Shown here: positions 1-9,305 of the stretch, one piece after another | How positions within the stretch are numbered: the first letter of the stretch is position 1 | Layout: each line of letters begins with the position of its first letter | Origin: DASRVA01 sp050732935 | Lineage (GTDB): Bacteria > Gemmatimonadota > Gemmatimonadetes > JACCXV01 > JAHWKZ01 | Assembly: GCA_050732935.1 (NCBI GenBank) | Contig: JBOHRW010000103.1 | Coordinates: 33,144 to 97,143 of the forward strand | DNA length: 64,000 nucleotides | Reading direction: 5' to 3' | Program-made: the position numbers and the translations under genes | Notes under the pieces: generated by a model | What the model was told of the DNA's origin: nothing | The model's database searches: none | What the model saw: the letters and a program-made list of their open reading frames with translations, nothing else

Positions 1-491
1 TGCCCCGTCTCGAGGACGACCATGAGAGAGCGGTACTCGCGCGGGCTCCCCAGCCCGTAGATCGCCGATACCGAGGCCACCACGATCACGTCGCTGCGCT
101 CGATCAGCGACGAGGTCGTCCGCAGCCGCAGGCGGTCGATGTCCTCGTTGATCGAGGCGTCCTTCTCGATGTACGTATCGGTGGCCGGGATGTACGCCTC
201 CGGCTGGTAGTAGTCGTAGTACGAGATGAAGTACTCGACCGCATTGTGGGGAAAGAGCTGTTTCAGCTCGCCGTAGAGCTGGGCGGCAAGCGTCTTGTTG
301 TGGGACATGACCAGCGCCGGACGGCCATATCCGGCGATCACGTGGCCGATCGTGAAGGTCTTCCCCGTGCCGGTTGCGCCCAGCAGCGTCTGGTAGCGGC
401 GTCCCTCGGCGAGCTCCTCGCTCAGCTCGGCGATGGCCTTCGGCTGGTCCCCCCTGGGGACGAGATCGGTGACGAGCTCGAACTTCGGCAT
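1..491 (-). CDS. uvrB: Excinuclease ABC subunit B (N-terminal part, cut by window edge)
   Basis: UvrB is the damage-verifying helicase-like subunit of the UvrABC nucleotide excision repair complex. The visible 163 residues begin MPKFELVTDL and carry the Walker A motif GATGTGKT, the HNKTLAAQLY segment and the YYDYYQPEAY segment, all hallmarks of the UvrB N-terminal domain. The ATG at 489-491 gives the canonical start. The rest of the protein lies beyond the left edge, so this is a truncation by the window and not a broken gene. It is the last visible gene of a co-directional run and follows lolA after an 81 nt gap. Identification is secure. Confidence 0.97.
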   Translation of the reverse strand, partial: MPKFELVTDLVPRGDQPKAIAELSEELAEGRRYQTLLGATGTGKTFTIGHVIAGYGRPALVMSHNKTLAAQLYGELKQLFPHNAVEYFISYYDYYQPEAYIPATDTYIEKDASINEDIDRLRLRTTSSLIERSDVIVVASVSAIYGLGSPREYRSLMVVLETG

Positions 492-572
492 GCTGTCAAA
501 TGTACCGCTCGGGGCAAGCGGGTCGCCCATCGGCAGGAGGATCGTCGGGGATTATCTGGCGGGTAGCGTCGT

Positions 573-1241
573 CTAAGAGTCGAAGATCTCCACGCCCTCC
601 GGTGGCTCGAACTCGAAGGCGCTTCCCGATAACGGCGCGTTGGGCTCCAGCTGCACGAACGTGTACGTGGTGGCGACGCCTTCGTCCGTGCGCGTCCGGA
701 CCTGGCGCAGGTACCCGGTCTCCCGATCGACCCACACTTCCAGCAGCATGAACGGCGCCCGCTCGCCTTTGGGGGTCAGAACGAGGCGGTCGGTCGCGCG
801 GCCGGCAACCGTCTGCGTCCCTCCCGAAACCGCCACGTAGTCATCGCGCAGGTCGCGCAGGTAGGTGAGGGGGTTGCGGACCTCGCTCCGCGTAGCAGGC
901 TGGCGGATCACCTGGCCCGGCTGGCTGCTCGGCAGGTAGATCCAGACCCGCTCCCCGTCGTTGACGACGACGTCGCCCGCGGGATCGCTGTAGACGATCC
1001 GGAAGAGCTCCGGCGAGCGGTAGGTTAGCGTGCCGTGGCCCGTGGTCGTCCGCTCGAGGACCGGGTTGTAGACACGCTGGTCGAACTCCGCCCGCAGGGT
1101 CTCCAGCCCGTCCAGCGCGCGGTCGGCCCGCTCGAGCACGCGCTCCGGATCGCTCTGGTAGCCGAGCCCTGCCGTCGGCTGAACGAGCGCCAGGGCCACC
1201 AGCCCCATGCTGAGGCGGCTCTTCATGCCTTTCATGGCCAT
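573..1241 (-). CDS. lolA: Outer-membrane lipoprotein carrier protein LolA
   Basis: This 222-residue protein has an N-terminal signal peptide (hydrophobic run at about residues 10-25) and then a LolA-type fold. Characteristic stretches are LRAEFDQRV near the mature N-terminus, FRIVYSDPAGDVVVNDG in the middle and the RLVLTPK and VDRETGYLRQV segments. LolA collects lipoproteins released by LolCDE at the inner membrane and carries them through the periplasm to the outer membrane. Length matches the family (about 200 residues). It lies between rel and uvrB on the same strand. The start is ATG; a second ATG five codons later is also possible. It supports a diderm envelope, as do bamD and secDF in this window. 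Confidence 0.9.
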   Translation of the reverse strand: MAMKGMKSRLSMGLVALALVQPTAGLGYQSDPERVLERADRALDGLETLRAEFDQRVYNPVLERTTTGHGTLTYRSPELFRIVYSDPAGDVVVNDGERVWIYLPSSQPGQVIRQPATRSEVRNPLTYLRDLRDDYVAVSGGTQTVAGRATDRLVLTPKGERAPFMLLEVWVDRETGYLRQVRTRTDEGVATTYTFVQLEPNAPLSGSAFEFEPPEGVEIFDS

Positions 1242-1352
1242 GTTGGACCCCGCCTCTGGCCACGAGTTCCGGTTCGGCGGTCGTCATGGCGATCGGCCCG
1301 ACCCCTTTATGGGAGCGGGTCGTTCATGACCCTGGCCGTCCTCAACGACCCG

Positions 1353-3530
1353 CTAGGCGCCGACGACGCGTCCGGGTTCTCTCATGTGATGAGCCCCGAA
1401 GTACTCCTTCCGCTCCACCTCCAGGATCCCGTCGATGGACTTCATCGACTCGATCACGCGGTTGAGATGCTCCAGGTCGGTGACCTCGACCACGAACGTC
1501 CCCTCGATCCCGCTCTCCGTAGCGCTCAGGTCGGCGCTCTTGATGTCGGTCGAGGTGCGGGAGACGGCGCCCGCCACGTCCGCGAACAGGCCGCGGCGGT
1601 CGGTGCCGGTCACGACGAGCCGCACGATAAAGGTCTGGGCTCCGCCAGTGTCCCACTCGACCTCGATCTTGCGGTCGGGCTCGTCGGTCATGTTGAGCAT
1701 GTTCGAGCAGTCGGTCCGATGGATGGAGACGCCGCGGCCACGGGTCACGTAACCCATGATCTCGTCGCCAGGGATCGGCTGACAGCACTGGCTGAAGCGC
1801 ACCATCATGTTGTCGAAGCCCTGGATCCTGACGCCACCGGGCCGCCCCTTGATCTTCTCGACCAGCCGTTCGAAGGCGGACGCCGGCTTGCGCTCGACCG
1901 TCCTTTCCTCCGGGAACAGGACGTTCCATACCTGAGAGATCGTCAGGTCTCCGTGGCCCAGCGCCGCGAACAGGTCCTCCGCCTCGTCCGCGCCGAAGTG
2001 CTTCGCCGTCTCCTCGAGGCGCTCGTCGTCGGGCTTCCGGACGCGGTTCCGACGGTATTCCCTCTCGAGCATGTCCTTCCCCAGCGCGACCGAGCTGGCG
2101 TGCTCCTCCTCGCGAAGCGTGCGCCGGATGATCGATCGCGCCTTCGAGGTCTTGACAAAATGGAGCCAGTCCCGCGAGGGCCGCTGGGAGGAGCTGGTGA
2201 GGACCTCGACCGTGTCCCCCGAGCGCAGCTGGCGGTGGAGGGGCACCATGCGGCCATTCACCATCGACCCCGAGCACCGCATCCCGACTTCGGTGTGCAC
2301 CTGGAAGGCGAAGTCGATGGGTGTCGAGCCGGCCGGGAGCTGGACGACGTCGCCGCGCGGGGTGAAGACGAAGATCTCGTCCTTGTAGAGGTCGATCTGG
2401 AGATACTCCATGAACTCCTCCGGATCCGTCATATCCTGCTGCCATTCCAGGATCTGGCGGAACCAGGCGAGCTGCTCGTCGATCTCGGTGCCCTCGGTTC
2501 CCTCCTTGTACTTCCAGTGGGCCGCGATGCCGACCTCGGCCGTCCGGTGCATCTCCCAGGTGCGAATCTGGATCTCGTAGAGCGTTCCCACGGGACCGAA
2601 CACGGTCGTGTGCAGCGACTGGTACATGTTCGACTTGGGCGTCGCGATATAGTCCTTGAAGCGCTCGTGGACGGGCGTCCAGAGCGTGTGGATGATCCCC
2701 AGCCCGTGATAGCAGTCACGAACGGTCTCGGTCAGGACACGGATGGCCAGAAGATCGTAGATCTCGCCGTAGGGCTTCCCCCGGCTGACCATCTTCTTGT
2801 GGATCGACCACAGATGCTTGGGACGACCGGTGATCTCGGACTTGATGCCGGCCTCCGTCAGCGCCTCCTCGAGCGGTCCCCCGATCGCCGCGATCATCCG
2901 CTCGCGCTCGCGGCGCTTCGACTTGACCTGTTTCGCCAGCGCCCGGTATGCCTCGGGCTCGAGAAACTTGAACGCCAGATCCTCGAGCTCCCAGCGAATC
3001 GTGGCCATACCGAACCGATGTGCCAGCGGGGCATAGATGTCGCGGGTCTCCCCGGCGATCCGGCGGCGCTTGGCATCGGGCAGATACTCCAGCGTCCGCA
3101 TGTTGTGCAGGCGATCGGCCAGCTTGATCATGATGATGCGGATATCCTGGGCCATCGAGAGCAGCAGCTTGCGGTAGTTCTCGACCTGGCGCTCCTCGCG
3201 CGACTGGAACCGGAGGTGACCGATCTTGGTCAGGCCGTCGACGAGCCTCCCCACTTCGGGGCCGAAATCCTCTTCGACCCGCCCGAGCGAGGTCTCCGTG
3301 TCCTCCACGACGTCATGCAGCAGGGCCGCAGCGATCGTATTGGTATCCACTAGGTTCAGTTCCAGCAGGATCGCCGCGATCTCGGCGGCGTGAGAAACGA
3401 ACGGCTCCCCCGAGAGGCGCTTCTGTCCCGCATGCGCGCGCTCGCTGAAGGCGTACGCCCGCTCGATCCGCTCGAGATCGACGCGGTCGGCGTAGGGTGC
3501 CAGCGCCTCGAGGAGAGCCTTTCTGTCCAT
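1353..3530 (-). CDS. rel: Bifunctional (p)ppGpp synthetase/hydrolase (RelA/SpoT family)
   Basis: This 725-residue long RSH protein makes and degrades the alarmone (p)ppGpp in the stringent response. Domains in order are an HD hydrolase domain (HDVVEDT at about residues 72-78), a synthetase domain around residues 230-370 (RFKDYIATPK, EIQIRTWEMH), a TGS domain (about 395-455), helical and zinc-finger-like regions (FSQCCQPIPGD), and a C-terminal ACT domain. The intact HD motif together with the RFKD synthetase motif indicates a bifunctional enzyme, not a synthetase-only RelA. The start is ATG with no obvious Shine-Dalgarno sequence. It appears to be the only RSH gene in the window. Confidence 0.96.
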   Translation of the reverse strand: MDRKALLEALAPYADRVDLERIERAYAFSERAHAGQKRLSGEPFVSHAAEIAAILLELNLVDTNTIAAALLHDVVEDTETSLGRVEEDFGPEVGRLVDGLTKIGHLRFQSREERQVENYRKLLLSMAQDIRIIMIKLADRLHNMRTLEYLPDAKRRRIAGETRDIYAPLAHRFGMATIRWELEDLAFKFLEPEAYRALAKQVKSKRRERERMIAAIGGPLEEALTEAGIKSEITGRPKHLWSIHKKMVSRGKPYGEIYDLLAIRVLTETVRDCYHGLGIIHTLWTPVHERFKDYIATPKSNMYQSLHTTVFGPVGTLYEIQIRTWEMHRTAEVGIAAHWKYKEGTEGTEIDEQLAWFRQILEWQQDMTDPEEFMEYLQIDLYKDEIFVFTPRGDVVQLPAGSTPIDFAFQVHTEVGMRCSGSMVNGRMVPLHRQLRSGDTVEVLTSSSQRPSRDWLHFVKTSKARSIIRRTLREEEHASSVALGKDMLEREYRRNRVRKPDDERLEETAKHFGADEAEDLFAALGHGDLTISQVWNVLFPEERTVERKPASAFERLVEKIKGRPGGVRIQGFDNMMVRFSQCCQPIPGDEIMGYVTRGRGVSIHRTDCSNMLNMTDEPDRKIEVEWDTGGAQTFIVRLVVTGTDRRGLFADVAGAVSRTSTDIKSADLSATESGIEGTFVVEVTDLEHLNRVIESMKSIDGILEVERKEYFGAHHMREPGRVVGA

Positions 3531-3638
3531 GATTTCGAACTTACGGGTCGAACTTGCGAATTACCACGCTCCCGGGATCCCCGAAAACGGTCCCCGGCGG
3601 ACGGCATCCCGGAACCCCCACGAGGGTCGGCCGGAAGG

Positions 3639-3992
3639 CTACTTGACCGAGAACTCGACCACCTTCTGACGGGCGTTCCACTTGGCCTCGAAGCCGCGCG
3701 ACTTTTGGTGGGAGACTCCGTAATGGTCCAGGAACTGTCCGCTGCTCACGTAATACCGCTGTCCTCCCTGGGGGGACTCGCGCAGCTTGTACGTCATGCG
3801 GTCGGACTTTCTCCGCGGCCGCAGTCCGACCTTCTTGGCCTTCGGGTCGTAGAGCAGCTCCACGTTTTTGGCTCCCCCGAACCACTGATCGTAGACGCTC
3901 GGGCTGATCGAAAAATCCCCACTCTTGAGAATCCGAATCGTCGACTTGCTCGAAGCTCGTCCCCGCTGGGGAACATAGGTCTCGAACGCCAT
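3639..3992 (-). CDS. Small conserved-looking protein of unknown function
   Basis: I do not recognise a named family. The 117-residue basic protein has no signal peptide or membrane segment. It begins MAFETYVPQRGRASSKST. It contains short beta-like stretches (TIRILKSGDFSIS, VELLYDPKAKKVGLRP) reminiscent of a swapped-hairpin DNA- or RNA-binding fold, but that is only a guess. The ATG at 3990-3992 is preceded at 5 nt spacing by a strong AGGAGA ribosome-binding site, which favours this start over an ATG six codons upstream. It lies between radC and rel on the same strand, with more than 100 nt of relatively AT-rich DNA on the radC side. That suggests it has its own promoter and is well expressed. 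Confidence 0.75.
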   Translation of the reverse strand: MAFETYVPQRGRASSKSTIRILKSGDFSISPSVYDQWFGGAKNVELLYDPKAKKVGLRPRRKSDRMTYKLRESPQGGQRYYVSSGQFLDHYGVSHQKSRGFEAKWNARQKVVEFSVK

Positions 3993-4109
3993 TATAGTCT
4001 CCTGGGACAAAGCATTTGAAGCCGGGTGTAAGGTTGACCCGACTTTCGAGGTTTGGATCGATCGTGGTGTAATGAATCAAGTTAATGCCTATCGTACCGC
4101 GTGCCAGGC

Positions 4110-4799
4110 TCACAGCAGTCCGCCGTCTCGAAACGAGTAATAGGAATCGGCACCGATGATGACATGGTCATGGAGGGGTATGTCGAGCAGATGCCCCGCC
4201 TCCGAAAGGGCCCGCGTCACCTCATGATCTTCACGACTCGGGGTGGGGTCCCCCGAGGGGTGATTGTGAACGATGACGATGGCCGCCGCCGAGCACGCCA
4301 GCGCCGGCTTGTAGACCTCTCGCGGATGGACGATGCTGGCGTTGAGCGAGCCCATCGAAACCACGACCTCGCGGACGAGCTCGTTGCGTGTATTGAGGCA
4401 CAGGGCGAGGAATCGCTCACGATCGCGGTCCCGCAGCTCGAGCGAGAGATGCCGCCACACGGCCCGGGGCGAGGAGAGGACCGCGCGGTGCTGGCGACGT
4501 TCCCGCTGGAGGCGTGCCCCGAGCTCGCAGGCCGCCGCGAGACGGGCCGCGTTCGCTGCGCCGATCCCCGGAACCGACCGGAACTCGGCAAGCGGGGTCG
4601 AAGCCAGATCGCGGAGCGAGGGATGGGCGGCGACGATCCGGCGGGCCAGCAGATCGGCCGATGCCCCGGGTCCGCCGGATCCGATGAGAATCGTCAGCAG
4701 CTCGACGGTCGAGAGCGCCGCCGTGCCGAGCCTCTCCAGCCTTTCCCGTGGCCGCTCGTCGGCCGGACAGTCCTTTATCGAAAGGGGCGCCCGCTCCAC
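4110..4799 (-). CDS. radC: RadC-family JAB/MPN-domain protein
   Basis: The protein matches the RadC (DUF2466) family. It has an N-terminal helix-hairpin-helix-like part (FRSVPGIGAANAARL) and a C-terminal JAB/MPN metalloprotease-like domain with the metal-binding signature HNHPSGDPTPSREDHE. The usual RadC N-terminus (SIKDCPADERPRERLERLG) begins a few residues after a GTG at 4797-4799. That start gives 229 residues, the normal family length. An upstream ATG at 4976 would add about 59 proline- and arginine-rich residues that run through an inverted repeat (4874-5006), so I prefer the GTG. Despite the name, a direct repair role of RadC proteins is not established. Confidence 0.88.
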   Translation of the reverse strand: MERAPLSIKDCPADERPRERLERLGTAALSTVELLTILIGSGGPGASADLLARRIVAAHPSLRDLASTPLAEFRSVPGIGAANAARLAAACELGARLQRERRQHRAVLSSPRAVWRHLSLELRDRDRERFLALCLNTRNELVREVVVSMGSLNASIVHPREVYKPALACSAAAIVIVHNHPSGDPTPSREDHEVTRALSEAGHLLDIPLHDHVIIGADSYYSFRDGGLL

Positions 4800-4873
4800 G
4801 CCCACGCCCGGAGCAAACGCCAGGCCGTAAGCGTCCACCGGTCGAATCAAAGAGTGTGTCGATGGATTCGGCA

Positions 4874-5006
4874 GGGGCTCCGGGGGTCGGCTCCCGGAGC
4901 GCTCAAGAACCCGCCCCGGATCCGGATTGCCGATCGGCGTGCTGCGCAGGAAGAAACGCCCCATCACGGACGCCACGCGCTCCGGGAGCCGATCCCCGGA
5001 GCCCCG
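4874..5006. repeat. Pair of inverted hairpin repeats between rho and radC
   Basis: Two nearly identical copies of a roughly 30-base sequence face each other at 4874-4903 and 4976-5006. Each copy is itself a hairpin: arms CTCCGGG and CCCGGAG enclose an 8-base loop. The copies differ at only a few positions when one is reverse-complemented. They lie just downstream of the rho stop codon. There is no T-run, so they are not classic intrinsic terminators. They could slow Rho-dependent termination, stabilise the rho mRNA 3' end, or be a small repeat family. Confidence 0.7.
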
Positions 5007-5011
5007 AACAA

Positions 5012-6154
5012 TTACTTCGACATGCTGGCCAGCAGATCCTCGTTCGACTTGGAGCGATTGATCTTGTCGATCAGGAACTCGGCGGCGTCGGTGGTCCGCA
5101 TCTCCGAGAGGAAGCGGCGCAGCAGCTGCAGCCGCTCGAGGTGCTCCTCGGGATACAGCAGCTCTTCGCGCCGGGTCCCGCTGGCGGTCACGTCGATGGC
5201 GGGCCAGATCCGCTGCTCGGCGAGCTCGCGGCTGAGCACGATCTCGGCGTTGCCGGTCCCCTTGAATTCCTCGAAGATCACCTCGTCGGCACGGCTTCCG
5301 GTGTCCACCAGCGCGGTGGCGACGATGGTCAGGCTGCCGCCGCCATCGCCTACGACCTTCCGGGCGGAGCCGAAGAAGCGCTTGGGAGCTTCGAGAGCGC
5401 CCGCCTCGATGCCCCCCGAGAGCGTCCGTCCACTCGACCGCTCGATGGCGTTGTAGGCCCGGGCCAGGCGAGTGATGGAATCCAGGACCAGCACCACGTC
5501 CTTGCCCGATTCCACCAGCCGGCGCGATCGCTCGAGAGCCATCTCGGCCACCTGGACGTGCCGATCCGGCGGGAAATCGAACGACGAGGCGATCGTCTCG
5601 CCGCGTCCGAGGCTCTCCATCATCCGCTCCATCTCGGTGACTTCCTCGGGCCGCTCGTCGACCAGCAGCACGATGAGCTCCGCGCCCGGGTAGTTCATGG
5701 CGACGCCCCTCATCACCGCTTGCAGGAGCATCGTCTTGCCGGCCTTGGCGGGAGCCACGATAAGAGCTCGCTGACCCTTCCCCAGCGGGACCACGAGATC
5801 GATGATGCGGTTGGTGATCTGGGCCCCGTCCCGGAGCGCGGGCGAGAGGTCCGCCCCCAGCTCCAGGCTGAGGCGCTCGTCGGGGTGGGTCGCCCTGAGC
5901 TTGTCGAATTGCGGCCGATGGCGCGCCTCTTCGGGGGCGCCGCCGTTCACCGATGTGACGGTCTTCAGGGGCGGGAGCTTGCCCTTTCCGGGCGGCTCCC
6001 CCACCTCACCGTCCACCGCGTCGCCCTTCCTCAACCCGTAGGACTCGATGAGTCGCGCGGGGACATACACGTCGTCCTCGCTGGGCAGATAGGCGTTCCC
6101 GAAACGGCGCAAGACCCCGGCGCCGCCCGAGATACGGTCAAGAATACCGATCAT
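5012..6154 (-). CDS. rho: Transcription termination factor Rho, without the usual N-terminal helical domain
   Basis: Rho is the hexameric RNA-dependent ATPase that terminates transcription. The 380-residue product starts almost directly with the cold-shock-like RNA-binding domain (GNAYLPSEDDVYVP, residues about 18-31). It continues into the RecA-like motor with Walker A APAKAGKT, the DERPEEVTEM segment and the LVLDSITRLARAYN Walker B region. The ATG at 6152-6154 has a clear GGAGGA site 6 nt upstream, which fixes the start. The typical helical SAP-like segment of about 45 residues before the cold-shock domain is therefore absent. Extending the frame upstream only gives the antisense-like overlap with the secA 3' end. 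secA lies 55 nt upstream on the same strand. Confidence 0.93.
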   Translation of the reverse strand: MIGILDRISGGAGVLRRFGNAYLPSEDDVYVPARLIESYGLRKGDAVDGEVGEPPGKGKLPPLKTVTSVNGGAPEEARHRPQFDKLRATHPDERLSLELGADLSPALRDGAQITNRIIDLVVPLGKGQRALIVAPAKAGKTMLLQAVMRGVAMNYPGAELIVLLVDERPEEVTEMERMMESLGRGETIASSFDFPPDRHVQVAEMALERSRRLVESGKDVVLVLDSITRLARAYNAIERSSGRTLSGGIEAGALEAPKRFFGSARKVVGDGGGSLTIVATALVDTGSRADEVIFEEFKGTGNAEIVLSRELAEQRIWPAIDVTASGTRREELLYPEEHLERLQLLRRFLSEMRTTDAAEFLIDKINRSKSNEDLLASMSK

Positions 6155-6209
6155 GACATTTCCTCCGACTGGATATCGTTTCCGACCCGGGCGTGGCCAG
6201 GGTTCCGGC

Positions 6210-9200
6210 TCACGCGCCGTGGCACTTCTTGAACTTCTTGCCGCTTCCGCACGGGCAGGGATCGTTCCGCCCGACCTTGTCGTGCTCCCGGACGAAGGTC
6301 TGCGCCGGCGCCGCTCCAGCTCCACCCCCGACCGGTTGCGGCTGCCGGCCGCCGGCGGCGACCCCGGTCGTCGCGGCCGGCGCATGGAGCGCCACCTGCT
6401 GGCGCTGGATCCGCTCCCGACGACGCCGGTCCTCGGCCGACATGTGACCGGGCTCGACGATCTGGATCCGATACAGGACCGAGGCCGCCGTGCCTCGCAG
6501 ATCGTCCATCATCGAGACGAACATCTCGAAGGCTTCCTTCTTGTACTCGATCAGGGGGTCGCGCTGCCCCCATGCGCGGTACTGGATGCCGGTCTTGAGC
6601 TGGTCGAGCTCGTAGAGGTGATCACGCCACTTCTCATCGATGATGCTCAAAAGGACGCGCCGGATCACCATCTCCGCCCGCTCGGGCTCCCATTCCTCGA
6701 CGCGCCGTTCGAACGCGGCTTCGAGCTCCTGCTGCAGCCGGGCGCCGATCTCGTCGGGGGTCCTGGGCAGGTCCTGCTCCCGGTCCGGGCCGCCGTTCTC
6801 CTGCCGGGCTTCGGCCATCCGCTGGAGCCAGTCGAATGGCATGAGGAAGGAGCGCATGAGGTCCTCCCGCAGGCCGGTCAGGTCCCAGTCGTCCGGGTAG
6901 CCCTCCGCATCGACGTACTGCGCCACCTTGACCTCGACCGCCTCACTGATCAGCTCGCGGGCCTCCTCGAACACGTCCTCGCGGTCGCCCTCGAGGGCGC
7001 GCGCGCGCATGTCGTAGATGACCTCACGCTGCTTGTTCATCACGTCGTCGTACTCGAGCAACCTCTTGCGGATCTCGAAGTTGTTGAGCTCGACCTTCTT
7101 CTGGGCGCGCTCGATCGAACGGGTCACGAGCGAATGGGTGATGACCTCGCCTTCCTCGGCTCCGAGCTTGTCCATGACCGTGGCGATGCGCTCGGATCCG
7201 AAGAGGCGCATGAGATCGTCTTCCAGCGACAGAAAGAACCGCGACGAGCCCGGATCCCCCTGACGTCCGGCGCGACCGCGGAGCTGGCGGTCGATCCGGC
7301 GTGACTCGTGGCGCTCGGTCCCGACGATGTGCAGGCCCCAGGGCATGTCCTCACTCGTCAGCCGGTCCACGTCGTCCAACGACCAATCCTCGGGGATCTC
7401 GTCCTCGCTCACCTCCGGCCACTCCCGTGGGACAAGACCCGGCCCCAGCTTGATGTCCGTGCCGCGACCGGCCATGTTGGTCGCGATCGTGATGGCACCG
7501 GGCTGTCCGGCCCGGGCTACGATCTCGGCCTCGCGCTGGTGATGCTTGGCGTTCAGCACGCTATGGGGCAGGTTCCGCCGCTTGAGCAGCCGCGAGAGCG
7601 TCTCCGACACCTCTACCGATGTCGTCCCGACCAGCACGGGGCGCTTGCGGGAATGCTGGCGCTCGATTTCCTCGATCACCGCGTTGTACTTCTCGCGCCG
7701 CGTCCGGTACACGACATCGTCGGAATCCTCGCGACGGACTGGCTCGTTGGTCGGGATGACGACCACGTCCATCCCGTAGATCTGGAAGAACTCGTTCTCC
7801 TCCGTTTCGGCGGTGCCGGTCATTCCCGCCAGCTTGTCGTAGAGCCGGTAATAGTTCTGGATCGTGATGGTGGCGAAGGTCTGGGTCTCGCCTTCGATCT
7901 TGACGCCTTCCTTGGCCTCGATGGCCTGATGCATGCCCTCCGAGTAGCGTCGCCCCGGCATGAGACGACCGGTGAACTGGTCGACGATCATGACCTTGCC
8001 GTCCTGCACGACGTACTCCACGTCCTTCTCGTAGAGCGCGTACGCCTTCAGGAGCTGGGCGATGTTGTGGATCGTCTCGCTCTTCTCGGCATACTCGCGC
8101 TCGAGCGCCGTCCGCCGCTCCGTTCTCTCGCTCTCGTCGAGGTCGGGCTGTTCGTCGATCTCGTGAAGGAGCTGGGAAAGATCGGGGACCACGAACAGCT
8201 CGGGATCGTTCGGGGCGATCTTCTCGCGACCCCGGTCGGTGAGATGGGCGTCGTGACCCTTCTCGTCCATCGCGAAGAGGAGCGCCTCGTCCAGCTCGTG
8301 CGCCCGCTTCTCCCTCATGAAGTCGGCCTCGATCTTCTGGACGAGCTTCTTGACCCCGGTCTCGTTCAGCAGCTTCATGAGCCGCTTGTTCTTGGGCATC
8401 CCCCGGCGTGCCTGGAACAGCTTGATTCCCGCCTCGTAGTCGCCGTCCTGCTCGCCTTCGGCCTCGATGACATCCTCCGCCTCGGCCACGAGCTGGTTGA
8501 CGATCCGCGTCTGCTCCCGGACCAGCCGCTCCACGAGCGGCTTGAGCTCGCCGAACTTGCCGGAGGTATCGTGCTGGGTGGGGCCCGAGATGATGAGCGG
8601 CGTCCGGGCTTCGTCGATCAGCACCGAGTCGACCTCGTCGATGATCGCGTAGTGATGTCCCCGCTGGACGCGGTTTTGCCGGTCGACGGCCATGTTGTCA
8701 CGGAGATAGTCGAAGCCGAACTCGTTGTTCGTCCCGTAGGTGACGTCGCAGCCATAGGCCTCACGACGCCGCTCGGGCGGCATGTCGTTCTGGATCACCC
8801 CTACGGTCAGGCCCAGCCAGCGCAGGATCTCCCCCACCCATTCGGAGTCGCGGCGGGCCAGATAGTCGTTCACGGTGACGAGGTGAGTGCCCTTTCCCCC
8901 CAGGGCGTTCAGATAGAGGGGCATGACCGCAACCAGCGTCTTCCCCTCGCCGGTGGCCATCTCGGCGATCTTCCCCTCGTGGAGGACGATGCCGCCGAAG
9001 AGCTGGACGTCGAACGGCACCATGTCCCAGGTGAAGGCCTGATCGGTGACCGGCCACTCGCGGCCCAGGTTCCGGCGGCACGCTTCCTTGACCACCGCAA
9101 AGGCCTCCGGCAGGAGATCGTCCAGGCTCTCGCCACCTGCGAGCCGCTCCCGAAACTCCGTCGTCCTGGCCTGGATCTCCTCGTCCGAGAGGGGCTCGAG

Positions 9201-9305
9201 GGAGCCGGCGATCTCGTTGATGTGCTCGACGACCGGCCACAGTCGCTTACGCTCGCGCCTGTGCTTGTCGCCCACGAACAATTTCAGAATCGGTTCCAGC
9301 ACCAC
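6210..9305 (-). CDS. secA: Preprotein translocase ATPase SecA
   Basis: SecA drives post-translational export through SecYEG. The 1031-residue protein carries the DEAD-type motor with ATGEGKT (Walker A) and the IIDEVDSVLIDEARTPLIIS region. It also has the second nucleotide-binding fold (NMAGRGTDIKLG and RGRAGRQGDPGSS) and a C-terminal SEC-C zinc motif CPCGSGKKFKKCHG. It is about 130 residues longer than E. coli SecA. The extra material is mainly in the preprotein cross-linking region (about residues 255-400), an expansion also seen in Bacteroidetes-type SecA proteins. The start is GTG; a second GTG follows immediately. A plausible promoter lies about 115 nt upstream. Confidence 0.97.
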   Translation of the reverse strand: MVLEPILKLFVGDKHRRERKRLWPVVEHINEIAGSLEPLSDEEIQARTTEFRERLAGGESLDDLLPEAFAVVKEACRRNLGREWPVTDQAFTWDMVPFDVQLFGGIVLHEGKIAEMATGEGKTLVAVMPLYLNALGGKGTHLVTVNDYLARRDSEWVGEILRWLGLTVGVIQNDMPPERRREAYGCDVTYGTNNEFGFDYLRDNMAVDRQNRVQRGHHYAIIDEVDSVLIDEARTPLIISGPTQHDTSGKFGELKPLVERLVREQTRIVNQLVAEAEDVIEAEGEQDGDYEAGIKLFQARRGMPKNKRLMKLLNETGVKKLVQKIEADFMREKRAHELDEALLFAMDEKGHDAHLTDRGREKIAPNDPELFVVPDLSQLLHEIDEQPDLDESERTERRTALEREYAEKSETIHNIAQLLKAYALYEKDVEYVVQDGKVMIVDQFTGRLMPGRRYSEGMHQAIEAKEGVKIEGETQTFATITIQNYYRLYDKLAGMTGTAETEENEFFQIYGMDVVVIPTNEPVRREDSDDVVYRTRREKYNAVIEEIERQHSRKRPVLVGTTSVEVSETLSRLLKRRNLPHSVLNAKHHQREAEIVARAGQPGAITIATNMAGRGTDIKLGPGLVPREWPEVSEDEIPEDWSLDDVDRLTSEDMPWGLHIVGTERHESRRIDRQLRGRAGRQGDPGSSRFFLSLEDDLMRLFGSERIATVMDKLGAEEGEVITHSLVTRSIERAQKKVELNNFEIRKRLLEYDDVMNKQREVIYDMRARALEGDREDVFEEARELISEAVEVKVAQYVDAEGYPDDWDLTGLREDLMRSFLMPFDWLQRMAEARQENGGPDREQDLPRTPDEIGARLQQELEAAFERRVEEWEPERAEMVIRRVLLSIIDEKWRDHLYELDQLKTGIQYRAWGQRDPLIEYKKEAFEMFVSMMDDLRGTAASVLYRIQIVEPGHMSAEDRRRRERIQRQQVALHAPAATTGVAAGGRQPQPVGGGAGAAPAQTFVREHDKVGRNDPCPCGSGKKFKKCHGA

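Noticed and set aside
1353..3530. Rel has NMYQSLHT where E. coli RelA has NGYQSIHT.
   Set aside because: I recall the Met variant from many long RSH proteins, so it is not evidence of an inactive synthetase.
3531..3638. Repeated AAGTTCGA motif upstream of rel.
   Set aside because: Two short copies in one gap are not enough to propose an operator without other sites for comparison.
4800..4976. RadC with a 59-residue N-terminal extension from an ATG at 4976.
   Set aside because: The extension is low-complexity, spans one copy of the inverted hairpin repeat, and the family N-terminus begins just after the GTG at 4799.
6155..6385. A longer Rho reading frame starting at 6385.
   Set aside because: It overlaps the secA 3' end, has low-complexity Arg/Pro composition, and the ATG at 6154 has a strong ribosome-binding site.
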